DNA from: Azolla pinnata
Taxonomy: Eukaryota; Streptophyta; Polypodiopsida; Salviniales; Salviniaceae
Assembly (NCBI GenBank): GCA_037176905.1
Contig: JBBBWG010008446.1
Span: forward strand, 1 to 64,000
Reading direction: 5' to 3'
Length of the DNA stretch: 64,000 bases
Made by a program: the position numbers and the translations under genes. Positions 24,488 through 35,507 of this stretch are shown here, in pieces; the first letter of the stretch is position 1; each line of letters begins with the position of its first letter. The notes under the pieces were generated by a model. The model worked only from the letters and a program-made list of their open reading frames with translations. It was not told the DNA's origin and searched no databases.

Positions 24488-27400
24488 CGAGAGAAACTGA
24501 AACACCAGATGTGGACGTAATGCAGTGGAGGGTGTTATCCTCCTTTAAACATACCAATGTGTCCAAAGTGATTGATGCATTGTATGTACGGAACACTTTG
24601 GCTGTAAGCTGCGGCATAATATTCTTTAAATGTGCATTTAATTTGTTTGTATCTAGCTTGTCAAATAGGTCATCTCCACTTTGCTTAGCTGTTTAAAAAG
24701 AAAGGGCAGAAGTGAAAATACATTCACATTGGCACAATTTTGAAATCAAATATGTTCACATGGCTCGGGGATGGGCGAATATTCATAAACAGGGATGAAT
24801 ACTAACATTTCTTGAATTCACCCACAGCTCTATAGACAGCTTCCTCGACTTTGACAACATTGAAGTATCTGATTGAGTCTTTTCCCAGGAAATCAAACTG
24901 TAAAACATGAGATGATGGTATTCAGTGATCGACAAACAATTTGTTAGAAGGAAATTCATTCCATAGTTATAAGGTGTACTTGAAGAGATTTAGGTGGAAC
25001 AAGTGACACGTGTTCCACTTTCAAAGAGCAACAACCAACTGTATCAGCTTCATCATCATCCTAAAGATAAGAAAATGTCCACCAAAATCCATTTTTAGTT
25101 TAGTTCAAACATGTGGTGAAAATAGAAACCCAAAAGAGTCCAATAAAAAGGGGAGTCAGGGAAAACTCTCAGACCTTCTCATTCCCTGCCCTTAATGCAA
25201 GTCTATCAATCAGATACGTTGCTACGGCTATCTGCTTTTTGGTCATGTCTGATGACGTGAAGTTTCTGGTGTATGTTTTCCGAATATCTTCTATGTAATC
25301 CTGAACAACATACGTGGTGATTGATATATGAAGGAACAAAGGAATTCGCCAAAGAAAACACACTTATTAACCTACCTTTAAGGTTCTGGCCTTCTCATAT
25401 TTTTCTTTATCACTTTGCCCCTTCAAGCTACTACTTGCAGCCAAGAACACATATTTGAACTCCTTTTGATTGATTGGATCAATCCAATATGCCAGCCATG
25501 TTACAGTATTGTCATGCCGTATTTCTTTCCACCTGAAAGGTTTTAGCAGTATGGCATCAGGATACTCCCTTGAATTGGAGTGTAAAGTCTTAGAATGTAT
25601 ACTGACTTTTAAATAGATATTGAGGATTTAGAGGTGGATCCATATGCATATATGCATATATGTGTACATTTTCCATATGTATGCATCAATATTCCATATG
25701 GGTTTATCCATAGATGCATATTATATACAACTTCAAAAGACTTTATCCTGTACACAACCATCACGCAACAATATAGCATCACTAAACAAATATGCCCTCT
25801 TAATATGGCACATACAGGTAGCCATAAATTGCTATGTTATGAGGTAAAAGTTTCTGAAATGATCAGACCTGTGACCAGGGATCGGACACTCTGGTATCGG
25901 CACATCTTTTCCAATGTTTATGACAATGTCTTCGGGGAATATTCTCCGTTTCAATTTCCCCATCTGTAAATGGGATAAGAATGTGTACTTCAGAATTTTT
26001 TATCAACTTTTCATGTGTGCATTCAAACTTTGATACTTCAAGTATAAGACAGGCACTCCAAAAACGATGTATTTGAAACCTTTGGATGCTCTCCTCTACC
26101 ACGAAACAACCCAGGTGGCTCCACACGAAAATTTCCAACCTGTAAGAATAACATGTTTACACGGCTACTTTTAGATCCTTTCTCTGCAGTTGTAAGCACA
26201 CAGCAAAAGAAGTTAACATTCTAGCACAAAACACCTTCTCTTTTACACCATCCACAAGTGCCCACATGTATTTCTCTTCTTGTTTCAGCTTCTCCTCTTT
26301 TAATCTTTTCTTCTCCTGTAAAGTTCTCATATGAATTCCTTCTCCCATAAATGATAAATTATGCAAATTGCCATCATAAGGAAAAAAAAAACATTTGCTA
26401 ACCTCTGCAGACAACTGCTTTTTCTTCTCCTTTTCTACAAGATGCCATTCATATATAGGAGTAAAATCACATCCCTCAAGGTTCTGTATGACATGATCAG
26501 GACCTAAAATTTTCTTCCAATCCTCCCAGAAATTAGATAAAAATGTCTTCTTTTGAGCATAATCTGTATCACGCATAACAGCAAACATTGTGGCGACCTA
26601 TATAACATAAAAGGTAAGTGTTTAAAAAGATACGAATCTCAATTACATCACAAGCCAAGGATTCATACGTACCTCTTCTTCTTCAGGAGTAAGGGTAACA
26701 GGCTTCCCTTCATAAAGCATCTTAATACCATGAGGCTTATAAGGAGGAGGAAATATAACTCCTGAATGCTCAAGATGAGTCCATTTCTGTTCGCCACCTC
26801 CAATTGGTGCATTTTTTTCACTCTTAACATCTTTCTTCGTTGGTGTTGACTTCTTTTGGATCTGATTGAATTTTGCTTTTCTGGCTTCTATAACCTTCTT
26901 CGCAGCCATGGAAACCACGCTACTTCTATTTGGCTTCGCAACTGGTTTGGTGATGGGCTTCTTAACGGTTTTTACCACAGGAATTCTTTTGGCAAGAGGT
27001 ACATCATCATCATCTTCATCCATATCCATTTGGACTGATGTGTTTGTCAATGCATGAGGCTGTGAGGATAGTTTGGATGACAAAGTGGTTGGCGATGACT
27101 TAGGTGGTACATTTGATGATGGTTTTGGTAATACATTTGATGATGGTTTCGATGAAGGTTTTGATGGTACGTTTGATGAAGGTTTTGAATTTTCAGTTTT
27201 TGATGGTTTAGACAGGGCACCTGAGGGTGACTGCAACAATGTGTTTGAAGGCTTGGATAAACTAGCTGACGGTGATTGAGATGAAGCCTTTGACGGTCTG
27301 GTCGCGGATGCTTGTGATGGTAACTTTGATGATGGTTTCAAGACTGAATTTGATGCTGACGGCGGTGCCATTTTAGGCACACGCGATATACATGATGGTT

Positions 27401-27830
27401 CTGCTTGGGGCCTTGAAAGCTTGAGCTTCTTGGAGGACACCTCCTCTTTTGGTTTTTCATCAGCTGGCCTTTTCTTGGCATCACTCGCAACTTTCTTTAC
27501 CTCTGGTGTTTTGTGCAAGGCAACTCCATTAGAGGATCTTTTCATGACAAGTGGCTTATCATCATCAGAGTCACCCAAATTAGCTGTAGTGGCTTCATGA
27601 GTTGGAGCAGGGCGCTTGGCAATCCTCAAAGCTAGAGGTCTCTCGTCCTCTGAATCATCAGAACCTTTCTTAGAACCTTGCTTCGAAACATTGCCTGATC
27701 CAATTCTGCCCACATCCAGATTGGCTTTTGCGGGCACTAATCCATTTTTCAGTTGAACATTTGCTCGTGAACCATTAGTACGAAATACAAGTGGTTTTTC
27801 ATCATCTGAATCACTATCCATTCGCATCAT
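23351..27830 (-). CDS. TOP1: DNA topoisomerase I (type IB)
   Basis: Nuclear enzyme that relaxes supercoils by single-strand cleavage through a 3'-phosphotyrosine link. Coding exons in gene order: 27830-26673, 26597-26403, 26315-26235, 26139-26080, 25963-25869, 25532-25376, 25300-25175, 25060-24980, 24897-24807, 24688-24555, 24417-24352, 24158-24069, 23985-23882, 23757-23589, 23419-23351. They give about 891 aa. Core signatures: [103 protein letters not shown]. The active-site Tyr (about 850) sits in [20 protein letters not shown]. The N-terminal about 350 residues are charged and disordered, with four acidic SDDxxPL-like motifs and a Ser/Lys/Pro repeat linker (about 150-255). I chose ATG at 27830 because the first acidic motif follows directly. 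The frame stays open upstream to a splice acceptor at about 27964, so an earlier coding exon is possible. Confidence 0.94.
24453..24490. repeat. (AT)n(AG)n compound microsatellite in a TOP1 intron
   Basis: An AT run followed by an AG run, within the intron between the exons ending at 24555 and starting at 24417. Confidence 0.85.
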
Positions 27831-28240
27831 GGCAGCTGTCACTGATGTTGTGGATGACCTTGATGTGCTAGCATGTGCGGAAGGCTTCACATATGGCGTT
27901 AAGCTTTTTTGGAGAAGGTGTTGCACCCAGCTTGGCAATAGGATGTGAACTTTGTACTGGCTCTGAAAAAGGATATCAATCTTTTAGTAGCATTTTGTGA
28001 AAGAAATGATTCATTTCAAATGCATAATGCATACCACCATCAGAATTCCATATACCTAATCTCTGTGGGATCCAGATATTGAATAGGTATTATAAACAGG
28101 TGTGCAGAATATAAACCAAAAAAATGTAAAAGCCAAAACATGATCACAAGCTGAAATTGCTAATGTAGACCAGTTAACTTGTGCAAACAGGAGCCCATAC
28201 ACAAAAAGATAATGCCATAAAGAGAATAATGCACTAAGCA

Positions 28241-28243
<3 letters not shown>

Positions 28244-28271
<28 letters not shown>
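28244..28271. repeat. (TATC)n microsatellite
   Basis: About seven TATC units upstream of the first TOP1 coding exon. Confidence 0.9.
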
Positions 28272-29094
28272 ACATGCATACATATATGAGAATCCACTGC
28301 AAAAAGATGTTGTAGCAGAGCATGTTTCGACATATGTATCACATTCTGAATTTTCATGCATGTGATTGGGGGTTCTGATGATATACACAAATGCATATGT
28401 ATATAGACACATACGCATGTGTACAAGAAATGTATATCTGCCACACATACATATATTCAATTAACGGACCTCTGATCCTAGTTATATACACACATAAGCC
28501 ATTGAAGTTGAGGGCCAGGAGTTGATTCAACACGGAGCAGGATTCAATTCGTAAGTGAAAACACAAAAGCCACAAATTTTATTCACAAGTCCCACTCCCA
28601 GGGCTCTTAGAAGCAACATAGAAGCATCAATCATACCACAAGATTCGTAAATATGGGCATCTATATATGTGTACACACAGATGAGTATACCTGTCTATCT
28701 GGGAGTGTATATGTTTATGAATAGTTCTCTATGTACGTGCTTATGTATGTGTGTACGTGTGCACTATCTAGCCATTGTGAAACAGAAATACATCAAAGGC
28801 CAAAGTTTGTCAGGAGCAGCTTTGTAGGAAGACGTTCTCTTCGAGCTGCTGGTATGCAGCACCACAACGGAAGTGACCAAAACCTTGATCAAAGCCCTAA
28901 TTTCACACTAAAAAATAATGCAAGACAGCAAAAGACCCCCATCTTACTCATGTAAGACACGGGCAGGCTTCCGGAAGGTGGGCCATCAAATTTTGGGGAG
29001 CCAAGGATCGATTGCTAGCTTTTCAACCTGCGGTAGAAGGAGATTCGCCGGGAGGGAGGGAGGGAGGGAGGGAGGAAGATCCAGGAGCTGCACA

Positions 29095-29106
29095 ATTTTA
29101 GGGTTT
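29095..29106 (-). promoter_or_regulatory. Telo-box-like motif in the probable TOP1 leader
   Basis: The - strand reads AAAACCCTAAAA here. AAACCCTAA telo-boxes are typical of leaders and proximal promoters of plant genes expressed in dividing cells. The link to TOP1 is by position only, because the transcription start is not visible. Confidence 0.45.
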
Positions 29107-29504
29107 TCGATCTCTTTCAAGGCCGTCTTCTTCCTCAATCTGTCATGGGGCGACTCCTGCAAGTCGGGGCAGCACTGGGGGGGGTATTGGGCACTCCCCT
29201 TCTCCTCTGTGCGACAGGAAATCGCGCTGCTTCGGAGGAAAGAGAGGGGAAGGCGTATGTGGGCGATCGAGGGAGTGATGAGAAAACAGAGAGGTCTTCT
29301 TCTTCCTTCTTCTTCTTCTTCTTCCTTCTTCTTCTTCTTTCTTCTTCAAAAGAGACAGATATGGTGAAATTTTGTTCCTCTTTTTTGCTCTCTTTATATT
29401 TCATACTCTTTTCTTCTCACACTCTCTTGATTAAAAGGCACATTCACACCACAGTTCAGTTCTGCTCCAGCAAAATAGTTTGCTTGGTTTGGTCTAGCAT
29501 TCGA

Positions 29505-30060
29505 TCGATGGATCGGTCGGTCGATGGATCGGTTGATCGATAGATCAATTGATCGATCGATGGATCGGTCGATCGATAGATCGGTTGATCGATAGATCAG
29601 TTGATCGATCAATAGATCGGTTGATCAATCAATAGATCGGTTGATTGATCGATCTTTAAAATGGATGGATGGATCACTTTCCTCGTCCTAAAATTGGATC
29701 GATCGATCGATCGATCGACTGTTCTTAAACTGGATGGATGATTCGTTTTTGCTGATCCTGAAACATATCTCGAACTGGTAGATCTTGAAATGGATCGAAT
29801 CGATAGATCTTGAAATGGATCGAATCGATAGATCTTGAAATGGATTGAATCGATAGATCTTGAAATGGATCGATTGATAGATCTTACTTAACGTGGCTCT
29901 TAAAAATGGATGGATGGATCAAGCTTAAATTGCCTCTTAATATGGATGGATGGATGGATCAATCTTTCTGATCCATTGATCTTCGAATGGATCTCGAAAC
30001 GAATGGATAGATCGACGGATCGATCTTAAAATGGGCCTTCGAATGGATCGAATCGATCCC
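29505..30060. repeat. GATC/GGAT-rich simple-repeat tract
   Basis: More than 500 bases built from GATCGATC, GATCGGTTGATCGAT, TGGATGGATGGATC and AATCGATAGATCTTGAAATG words. The last forms a short 28-bp tandem repeat at about 29777-29880. Open frames here (Ser/Ile/Asp/Arg repeats) are artefacts of composition. Confidence 0.9.
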
Positions 30061-31360
30061 ATGATCCCATCCCTCACTGTTGTGCAAGAAAGAGATGAAA
30101 GGCGAGGTTGCGCACACGCCATCTGACTTGCCATAGTTGTTGCTGATTCACTCGAGACGATGTTTGATCGGCTAACTGTATTGCGATCAGTAGATCTCGT
30201 GACGATTCACAAAAGTTGCTTTTATCAAGCCTCTGCCATATGCCTCGAGGGCAATTTCCCATCATCCAACGTGTTCTTGCAGACCCGATGGCCTTCTGGT
30301 TGAACAGACTGCTCTCCACGTTTTTGCTTCCGCGTCTTCTGGGTCCATCGGAACTTTCTAGCGATGCATTAGACAAATGTCGGGAGCAAAAGATTCTGAC
30401 CTTCCGAAGCGTAGTCATCTCGATCGACTGCCGACGAAGACATCCTAGACAGCTTTTTCGATGCCCTCAAACCAGTTTCTTTTGGGCTTCGAATGAACTA
30501 TTATTGTCTGTTGACTCTGTCACAATTTAGCCAGGTTTTGCGTCCAAAGACCAGAGGACGCATTGCGTGGTTTACATAGCTCCATTCTTCGATGAAATCT
30601 GACCAAGTTTGTGTTAATGTCAGGGAACTTACGTATTAAGAACTTAAAAATTCGCGATAAGCTTTGAGTTCGCGAATGGTTGAGGGTTGGTGATGGTCTT
30701 GAACTCTGGCATTGGTCGAGTTTGGGGATCCTTTGCACCAAACCTGTAGTAAATACGGAAGAATAATTCATCTATGTCTCATTTTGCAAATGCATTGTAT
30801 CTGTGTATCGGTCAAAAAAGAAAAAGCTTGATAGAAATTAAAAGAAGGCGGTGGATTCAACGAGGTAGGCAAACAGAAGTTAAAAATCGATTCAGTTAAG
30901 GATAATTAATCCCAATTAATCAAAAGCAACGGATTAGAAAAAAGGCAGAGGAAAATTTCGAGGGAGGGACTTGATTCGTCCTATCAAGACCATGCCGGAA
31001 CAAGCGAAATTTTTAAACCTCGGAGCTCTCGTGTATCACGCATCGTTTTAATTGGCACAAAAGAAAAAACAGCGATTCCAGTTCTGATCTGTACCTTGAA
31101 TTCGACGAGAAACCATAATAATCGCGACCACTTTCCTATAAACGCTCCGATTACAGGCAAAGTCTACAAACTTTGGCCTACGGAACATCAGAATGCCAGA
31201 CGGATCAAATCGCAGTTTATGTTAAACGATCCATTGCAGCCGAGCTTGCCAGAGCAACAACAAACGGTTTCGAGCACACACCGTTTGATGATGACGACGA
31301 TGGAAAACATCGATTCCGGTTTCGATTCGTTCATGTTTAACTTCATGAATACAACTTTTG

Positions 31361-31469
31361 ATCACAGACAAATCTCAATCTAATCACAGACAAATCTAAA
31401 TCTAATCACAGACAAATCTAAATTTGATCATAGACAAATCTAAATTTGATCACAGACAAATCTAAATCA
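31361..31469. repeat. Five tandem 22-bp units upstream of the PPR gene
   Basis: Units starting at 31361, 31383, 31405, 31427 and 31449 read ATCACAGACAAATCTAAATY with small changes. ACAACTTTTGA occurs on both sides of the array (about 31351 and 31480). The array lies about 130 bases upstream of the PPR start codon. Confidence 0.9.
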
Positions 31470-31558
31470 TGTTTTAACTACAACTTTTGAATGATTTCAG
31501 TGGAAGTTCCAAAACAAAAAGCATTTTTATCATCTTTTCTTTCTAAGAGAAGAGAGGC

Positions 31559-31583
31559 AGAGAGAGAGAGAGAGAGAGAGAGC
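31559..31583. promoter_or_regulatory. (GA)n tract in the PPR gene leader
   Basis: About 11 GA units end roughly 20 bases before the ATG at 31601. GA/CT repeats near transcription starts are a common plant core-promoter or 5' UTR feature. Function is inferred from position. Confidence 0.5.
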
Positions 31584-31600
31584 ACTCTGGAGGAAAGACC

Positions 31601-34600
31601 ATGGAATCATCCTTGAGAATTCCCTGTGCCTTTGGTGGGTTCCTCGCTTGTGAAGAGAAGCTTCCTGTGGCTACCAGAGCTGCCATGTCCCCCCCTGCTC
31701 CCTCACTTCAAAGCTCCCAGCTGGAAGACAAGAGGGAAGAGGTGAGGATGGAGAATCACAAGGGTGAGGTCCCCCTGGTGGAGGCCTTTCCTGATGTAGC
31801 TCGAAGTGGAAGAAGCCTCCAATGGAAGAGGGAGAAAGGATTGAATTATATGTTCTTATCCCATTTGGGCACCGAAGTTGCTGATCTTCCCAGTAGAGAA
31901 GACTCCTGGCGAGTTTCTCGCAATGGGTTATTCCTCACATTAGAGGATAGATGCGTCAGTACGTCCATTGGCAACAGCTATGAACTCTCTCCATATGGCA
32001 GAGCTGAGGATGTCGATCAGTTAAGCCTCGGCGATGGATCGGATTTCTTTCCGAGCACATGCCTCTCGAAAGCCCAGGTATTTCTCTCTTCGGTCGAACT
32101 CGCAACTTAATAAACAAATGCAGCGAAAAAGAAAATTTTTAGATACCTAGAACTATCAATGTGTTGCAAGGAATCATCGTGCTCAATTTTGTCCGAAGAT
32201 ATTATATTGTTATTCGGCATGCATGCAAAGATGCTGACTGAATATTTTCTGGAAAGGAGGAACGTGCTTGTTTCTTTCTAAGAAACAACAATTTTTTATT
32301 TTATACAGGCTACACCTTTGGGAGATTGCGACGACAACCCGCACTCTGAACCTAGTTGCCCTACAGTAGAAGATGCTATCAGGTAGACCACATCATTCAT
32401 TTATCTCTTGAATTTTTGTTAAGGGATTAGCCAAAATTTTAGAAACTTTTCATCTTTTTGGTCTTTGTCTCAGTAAAGAAAGTGGTGATGATGAAGAGCA
32501 AGATGTGTATGAGGTGATGTATTGTCAAAAAGATGTTAATACTTTTGTCAACCTTATTCAGAGATGCTGCCAAAAGGACTTGGCAAAAGGAAGGGAACTT
32601 CATCTTTTGCTAGTGACCAATGGATTAGAGAACATTCCATACCTTGCAGCATCCGTGATACGAATGCTTTCTTCCTTTGATCTCCTCGCCGAGGCACAGA
32701 AGGTATTTAGAAAGCTAACTGAGCCAGATGTGTTCTCATGGAGTGCAATTATCACGGCTCATGCATGTTCAGGGGAGAACGAAGAAGCTCTCAAGCTGTA
32801 TTATGAGATGTCTGATTCATCAGTGGAGCCCGATGGACATGTCTTTGTTGCTGCTCTTAAGGTGTGCTCTTCATTAAGAAGATATGAAGAGGGCAGGGAA
32901 ATCCATGGTAGTATCATTCAGAGTGGATTGGAATCTGATGTGTTTGTAGGAAGCACAATCATCAGTATGTATTCAAATTGTGGAAGTGTTTTAGATGCAC
33001 GTGCAGTATTCGAACGGTTGCCCGAACGGAATATCGTGACTTGGAGTGCATTGATCAAAGGGTATTGTCAACAGAACTATGCTGAGGAGGCACTAGTGAT
33101 TTTTGCGCAGATGCAGAAGGATGGCATGGATCCAGATCCTGTAATTTATGTCACCATTTTGAAAGCGTGCGCAAACATATCACTGGAGAGAGCAAAGCAC
33201 ATCCATGCAGAAATTGTCGGGAGGGGGTTTGAGTCAGACGAATGGATACGTAACGCTCTTGTTGATTTATATTCTCAGTATCGTGATGGCGATGCTGCAA
33301 GGGTAATGTTCAATAGGTTGCAAGAACAAGATATTGTGGCCTGTGCTGCATTGATATCGGGATATACACAACACAGTTATGGACATGAAGCCATTCAAGT
33401 CTATAAAGATATGCAGTATGCTGGTATACAGCCTGACTTAGTCATATTTGTGTGCATCCTAAAGGCGTGCACTATTATTGCAGCTTCAGACTATGGTCAA
33501 CATATTCATGCTCACGTAATCGAGAACGGGCTTGAAATGAGAATTCCTATTGCCTGTGCACTCGTTGATTTGCATGCCAAATATGGAAGCCTTGAAGCTG
33601 CACGAATAATACTCTTGAGAATGCCATTTCAGGACATCGCAGTTTGGAATGCGTTGATCACAGGTTACAGCCAGCGGGGTTATGATGAGGAAGTCTTTTT
33701 TCTCTTTGATTTGTTGCAACGAGAAGGTTTAGATGCAGATCCTATTACCTTTGTGTCGGTTTTAAGAACCTGTTATTGCATGCCTTTAAATCATTGTAGG
33801 GAATTTTATAACTACATAGTAATAAAAGGGCTGGAATCAGATAGTTATATCAGCAATGCCCTCATCGACCTGTATGCTAAAGCTGGAAGCTTTGAAGAGG
33901 CACATATGATATTTGACGAGCAGCCAAATCAGGATGTTGTAGGTTGGAGCTCCTTGATTGGGGGATATGTTCAGCACAATCTCCATCAGGAGGCCCTCCA
34001 TCTTTACAAGGAAATGCAGGAAAATGATGCGAAACTTGATCCGGTTGCTTTTTCATGCATCCTTAAAGCTTGTTCAAGCACAGCAGAACTGGATGAAGGA
34101 AGGTGCTTGCATGGGAACATTATCAGCAATGGGTGGGAGAGAGATGAATATCTTGGTAGCATACTTATTGAAATGTACTCCAAATGTGGAAGATCAGAGT
34201 ATGCTAGTATTCTTTTCGATAAACTCGAGACTCGATCTGTGATAGTATGGAATGTAATGATTGCTACCTACATCCAGCATGATGATCCTCAAGAAGCTCT
34301 AAGGCTTTTCAAGAAAATGGAGAGTGCAAATGTTGATCGAAATCTAGTTACCTTTGTTTGTTCTTTAAAGGCATGCTCCAATATAACAGCATTAGGACAA
34401 GGCCAACAGATTCATCGTGATATTATTGAGCACGGTTTTGAGGCAGATGTTATAGCTGGAAGCACACTCATCAATATGTATGCCAAATGCGGGACTATGG
34501 AGGATGCCCATCTCTTGTTCAACAAATTACAAAATAAAAATGTGGTAACGTGGAGTGCTTTACTGGCAGGCTATGCTCATAACAGTGATTATTGCTCAGC

Positions 34601-35507
34601 TGTGAAGTGCTTCAAAGAAATGCAACAAGCAGGCTTCCATCCTGATGACGTTGCATTTCTCAGCCTTTTTTCAGCGTGCAGCCATGATGCGGTCTCTCCG
34701 ATCAGTGCGGGTTGTATGCATTTTAAATCCATGAGAGATGATTATGGTTTGAGACCGAAAGTCGAGCACTACAACTGTATGCTTGACCTTTTTGGTGATG
34801 CTGGATTGCTAGATCAAGGTGAAGATCTACTTGAAACCATACCATGTAGTAAAAATATTGTTGGTTGGACATCTTTATTGAATGCTTGTAAAGTGCATGC
34901 ATCCGTGGTTTCAAACCCAGATAAAGTTGATGAAACTGTTATAGATGTTGGAAGAAGATGCTTCGATCAGATTGTGAGCCTGGATGTTGCAAATGCTGCT
35001 GGTTATGTATTGATGTGTACCATATATGCTAAAGCTGGCATGTTGGAGGATGCCAAGAGGGTGCAAGATCTAAGAAAGCATGTAAATGGGTGGAAAAAAC
35101 CTGCAAAAGCATATATTGAAGTTGATAATGAAGTCCACAGCTTCATCGTTGGAGATAAGGTCCATCCCAGGAGCTCTGACATATATGCGAAGATCGAGTG
35201 TTTGAATGAACTAATGAAGCACGAAGGATATGAACCATGTACTGACTCTATGTTTGGACCGGGTTCTGATGAAGACAAGGCAACAGCCTTATGTGGGCAT
35301 TCAGAGAAGCTTGCTGTTGCGCTTGGACTTCTTAGCTCTCCACAAGGTTCTACGATCCGAGTGTCCAAAAATCTTCGGATGTGTGCCGACTGCCACACGG
35401 TAACAAAACTGATATCGAAGATCGAAATGCGGGAGATCATCATCACCGACACCTATTGTGTCCATCGATTTCTCGGTGGGGAATGCTCTTGCAGATGTAA
35501 CTATTGA
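31601..35507 (+). CDS. PLS-class PPR protein with a DYW-like, KP-type domain
   Basis: Organelle RNA-editing factor family. Exons 31601-32077, 32309-32382 and 32474-35507 join in phase to give 1,194 aa. The first about 195 residues have no repeats and may include a targeting peptide. From about 200 to 1,000 there are PLS-type repeats, with seven S-type blocks recognisable by WSAI, WSAL, CAAL, WNAL, WSSL, WNVM and WSAL and recurring LKACS and GRxIH words. E-type motifs follow (about 990-1,050). The C-terminal domain starts near 1,057 with WKKPAKAYIEV in place of the usual PG box. It keeps the deaminase zinc-site residues His1126-Ser-Glu1128 and Cys1154-Ala-Asp-Cys1157-His, and a second metal-site pattern (VHRF...ECSC). 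The last residues are CNY, not DYW. Known work ties KP-type DYW domains to U-to-C editing, so that role is my inference. The RNA target cannot be read from the sequence. It is divergent from TOP1 and convergent with MRPS33. Confidence 0.92.

Larger units (their letters stand above)
27831..31600. other. TOP1 5' region and divergent promoter space to the PPR gene
   Basis: About 3.8 kb. The TOP1 leader probably includes - strand sequence near 29050-29350: a GAA-rich tract and one AAACCCTAA telo-box-like motif at about 29095-29106, followed by an intron ending near 27964. The rest is simple repeat (TATC at 28244-28271, GGGA at 29050-29073, GATC-rich 29505-30060) and a 22-bp tandem repeat at 31361-31469. 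I see no other supported gene. Long open frames at 29135-29543 are low complexity. Confidence 0.7.

Noticed and set aside
29135-29543. Overlapping long open frames on both strands
   Set aside because: They consist of poly-Ser/Phe or poly-Glu/Lys from a TTC/GAA tract and Ile-Asp-Arg-Ser from GATC repeats.
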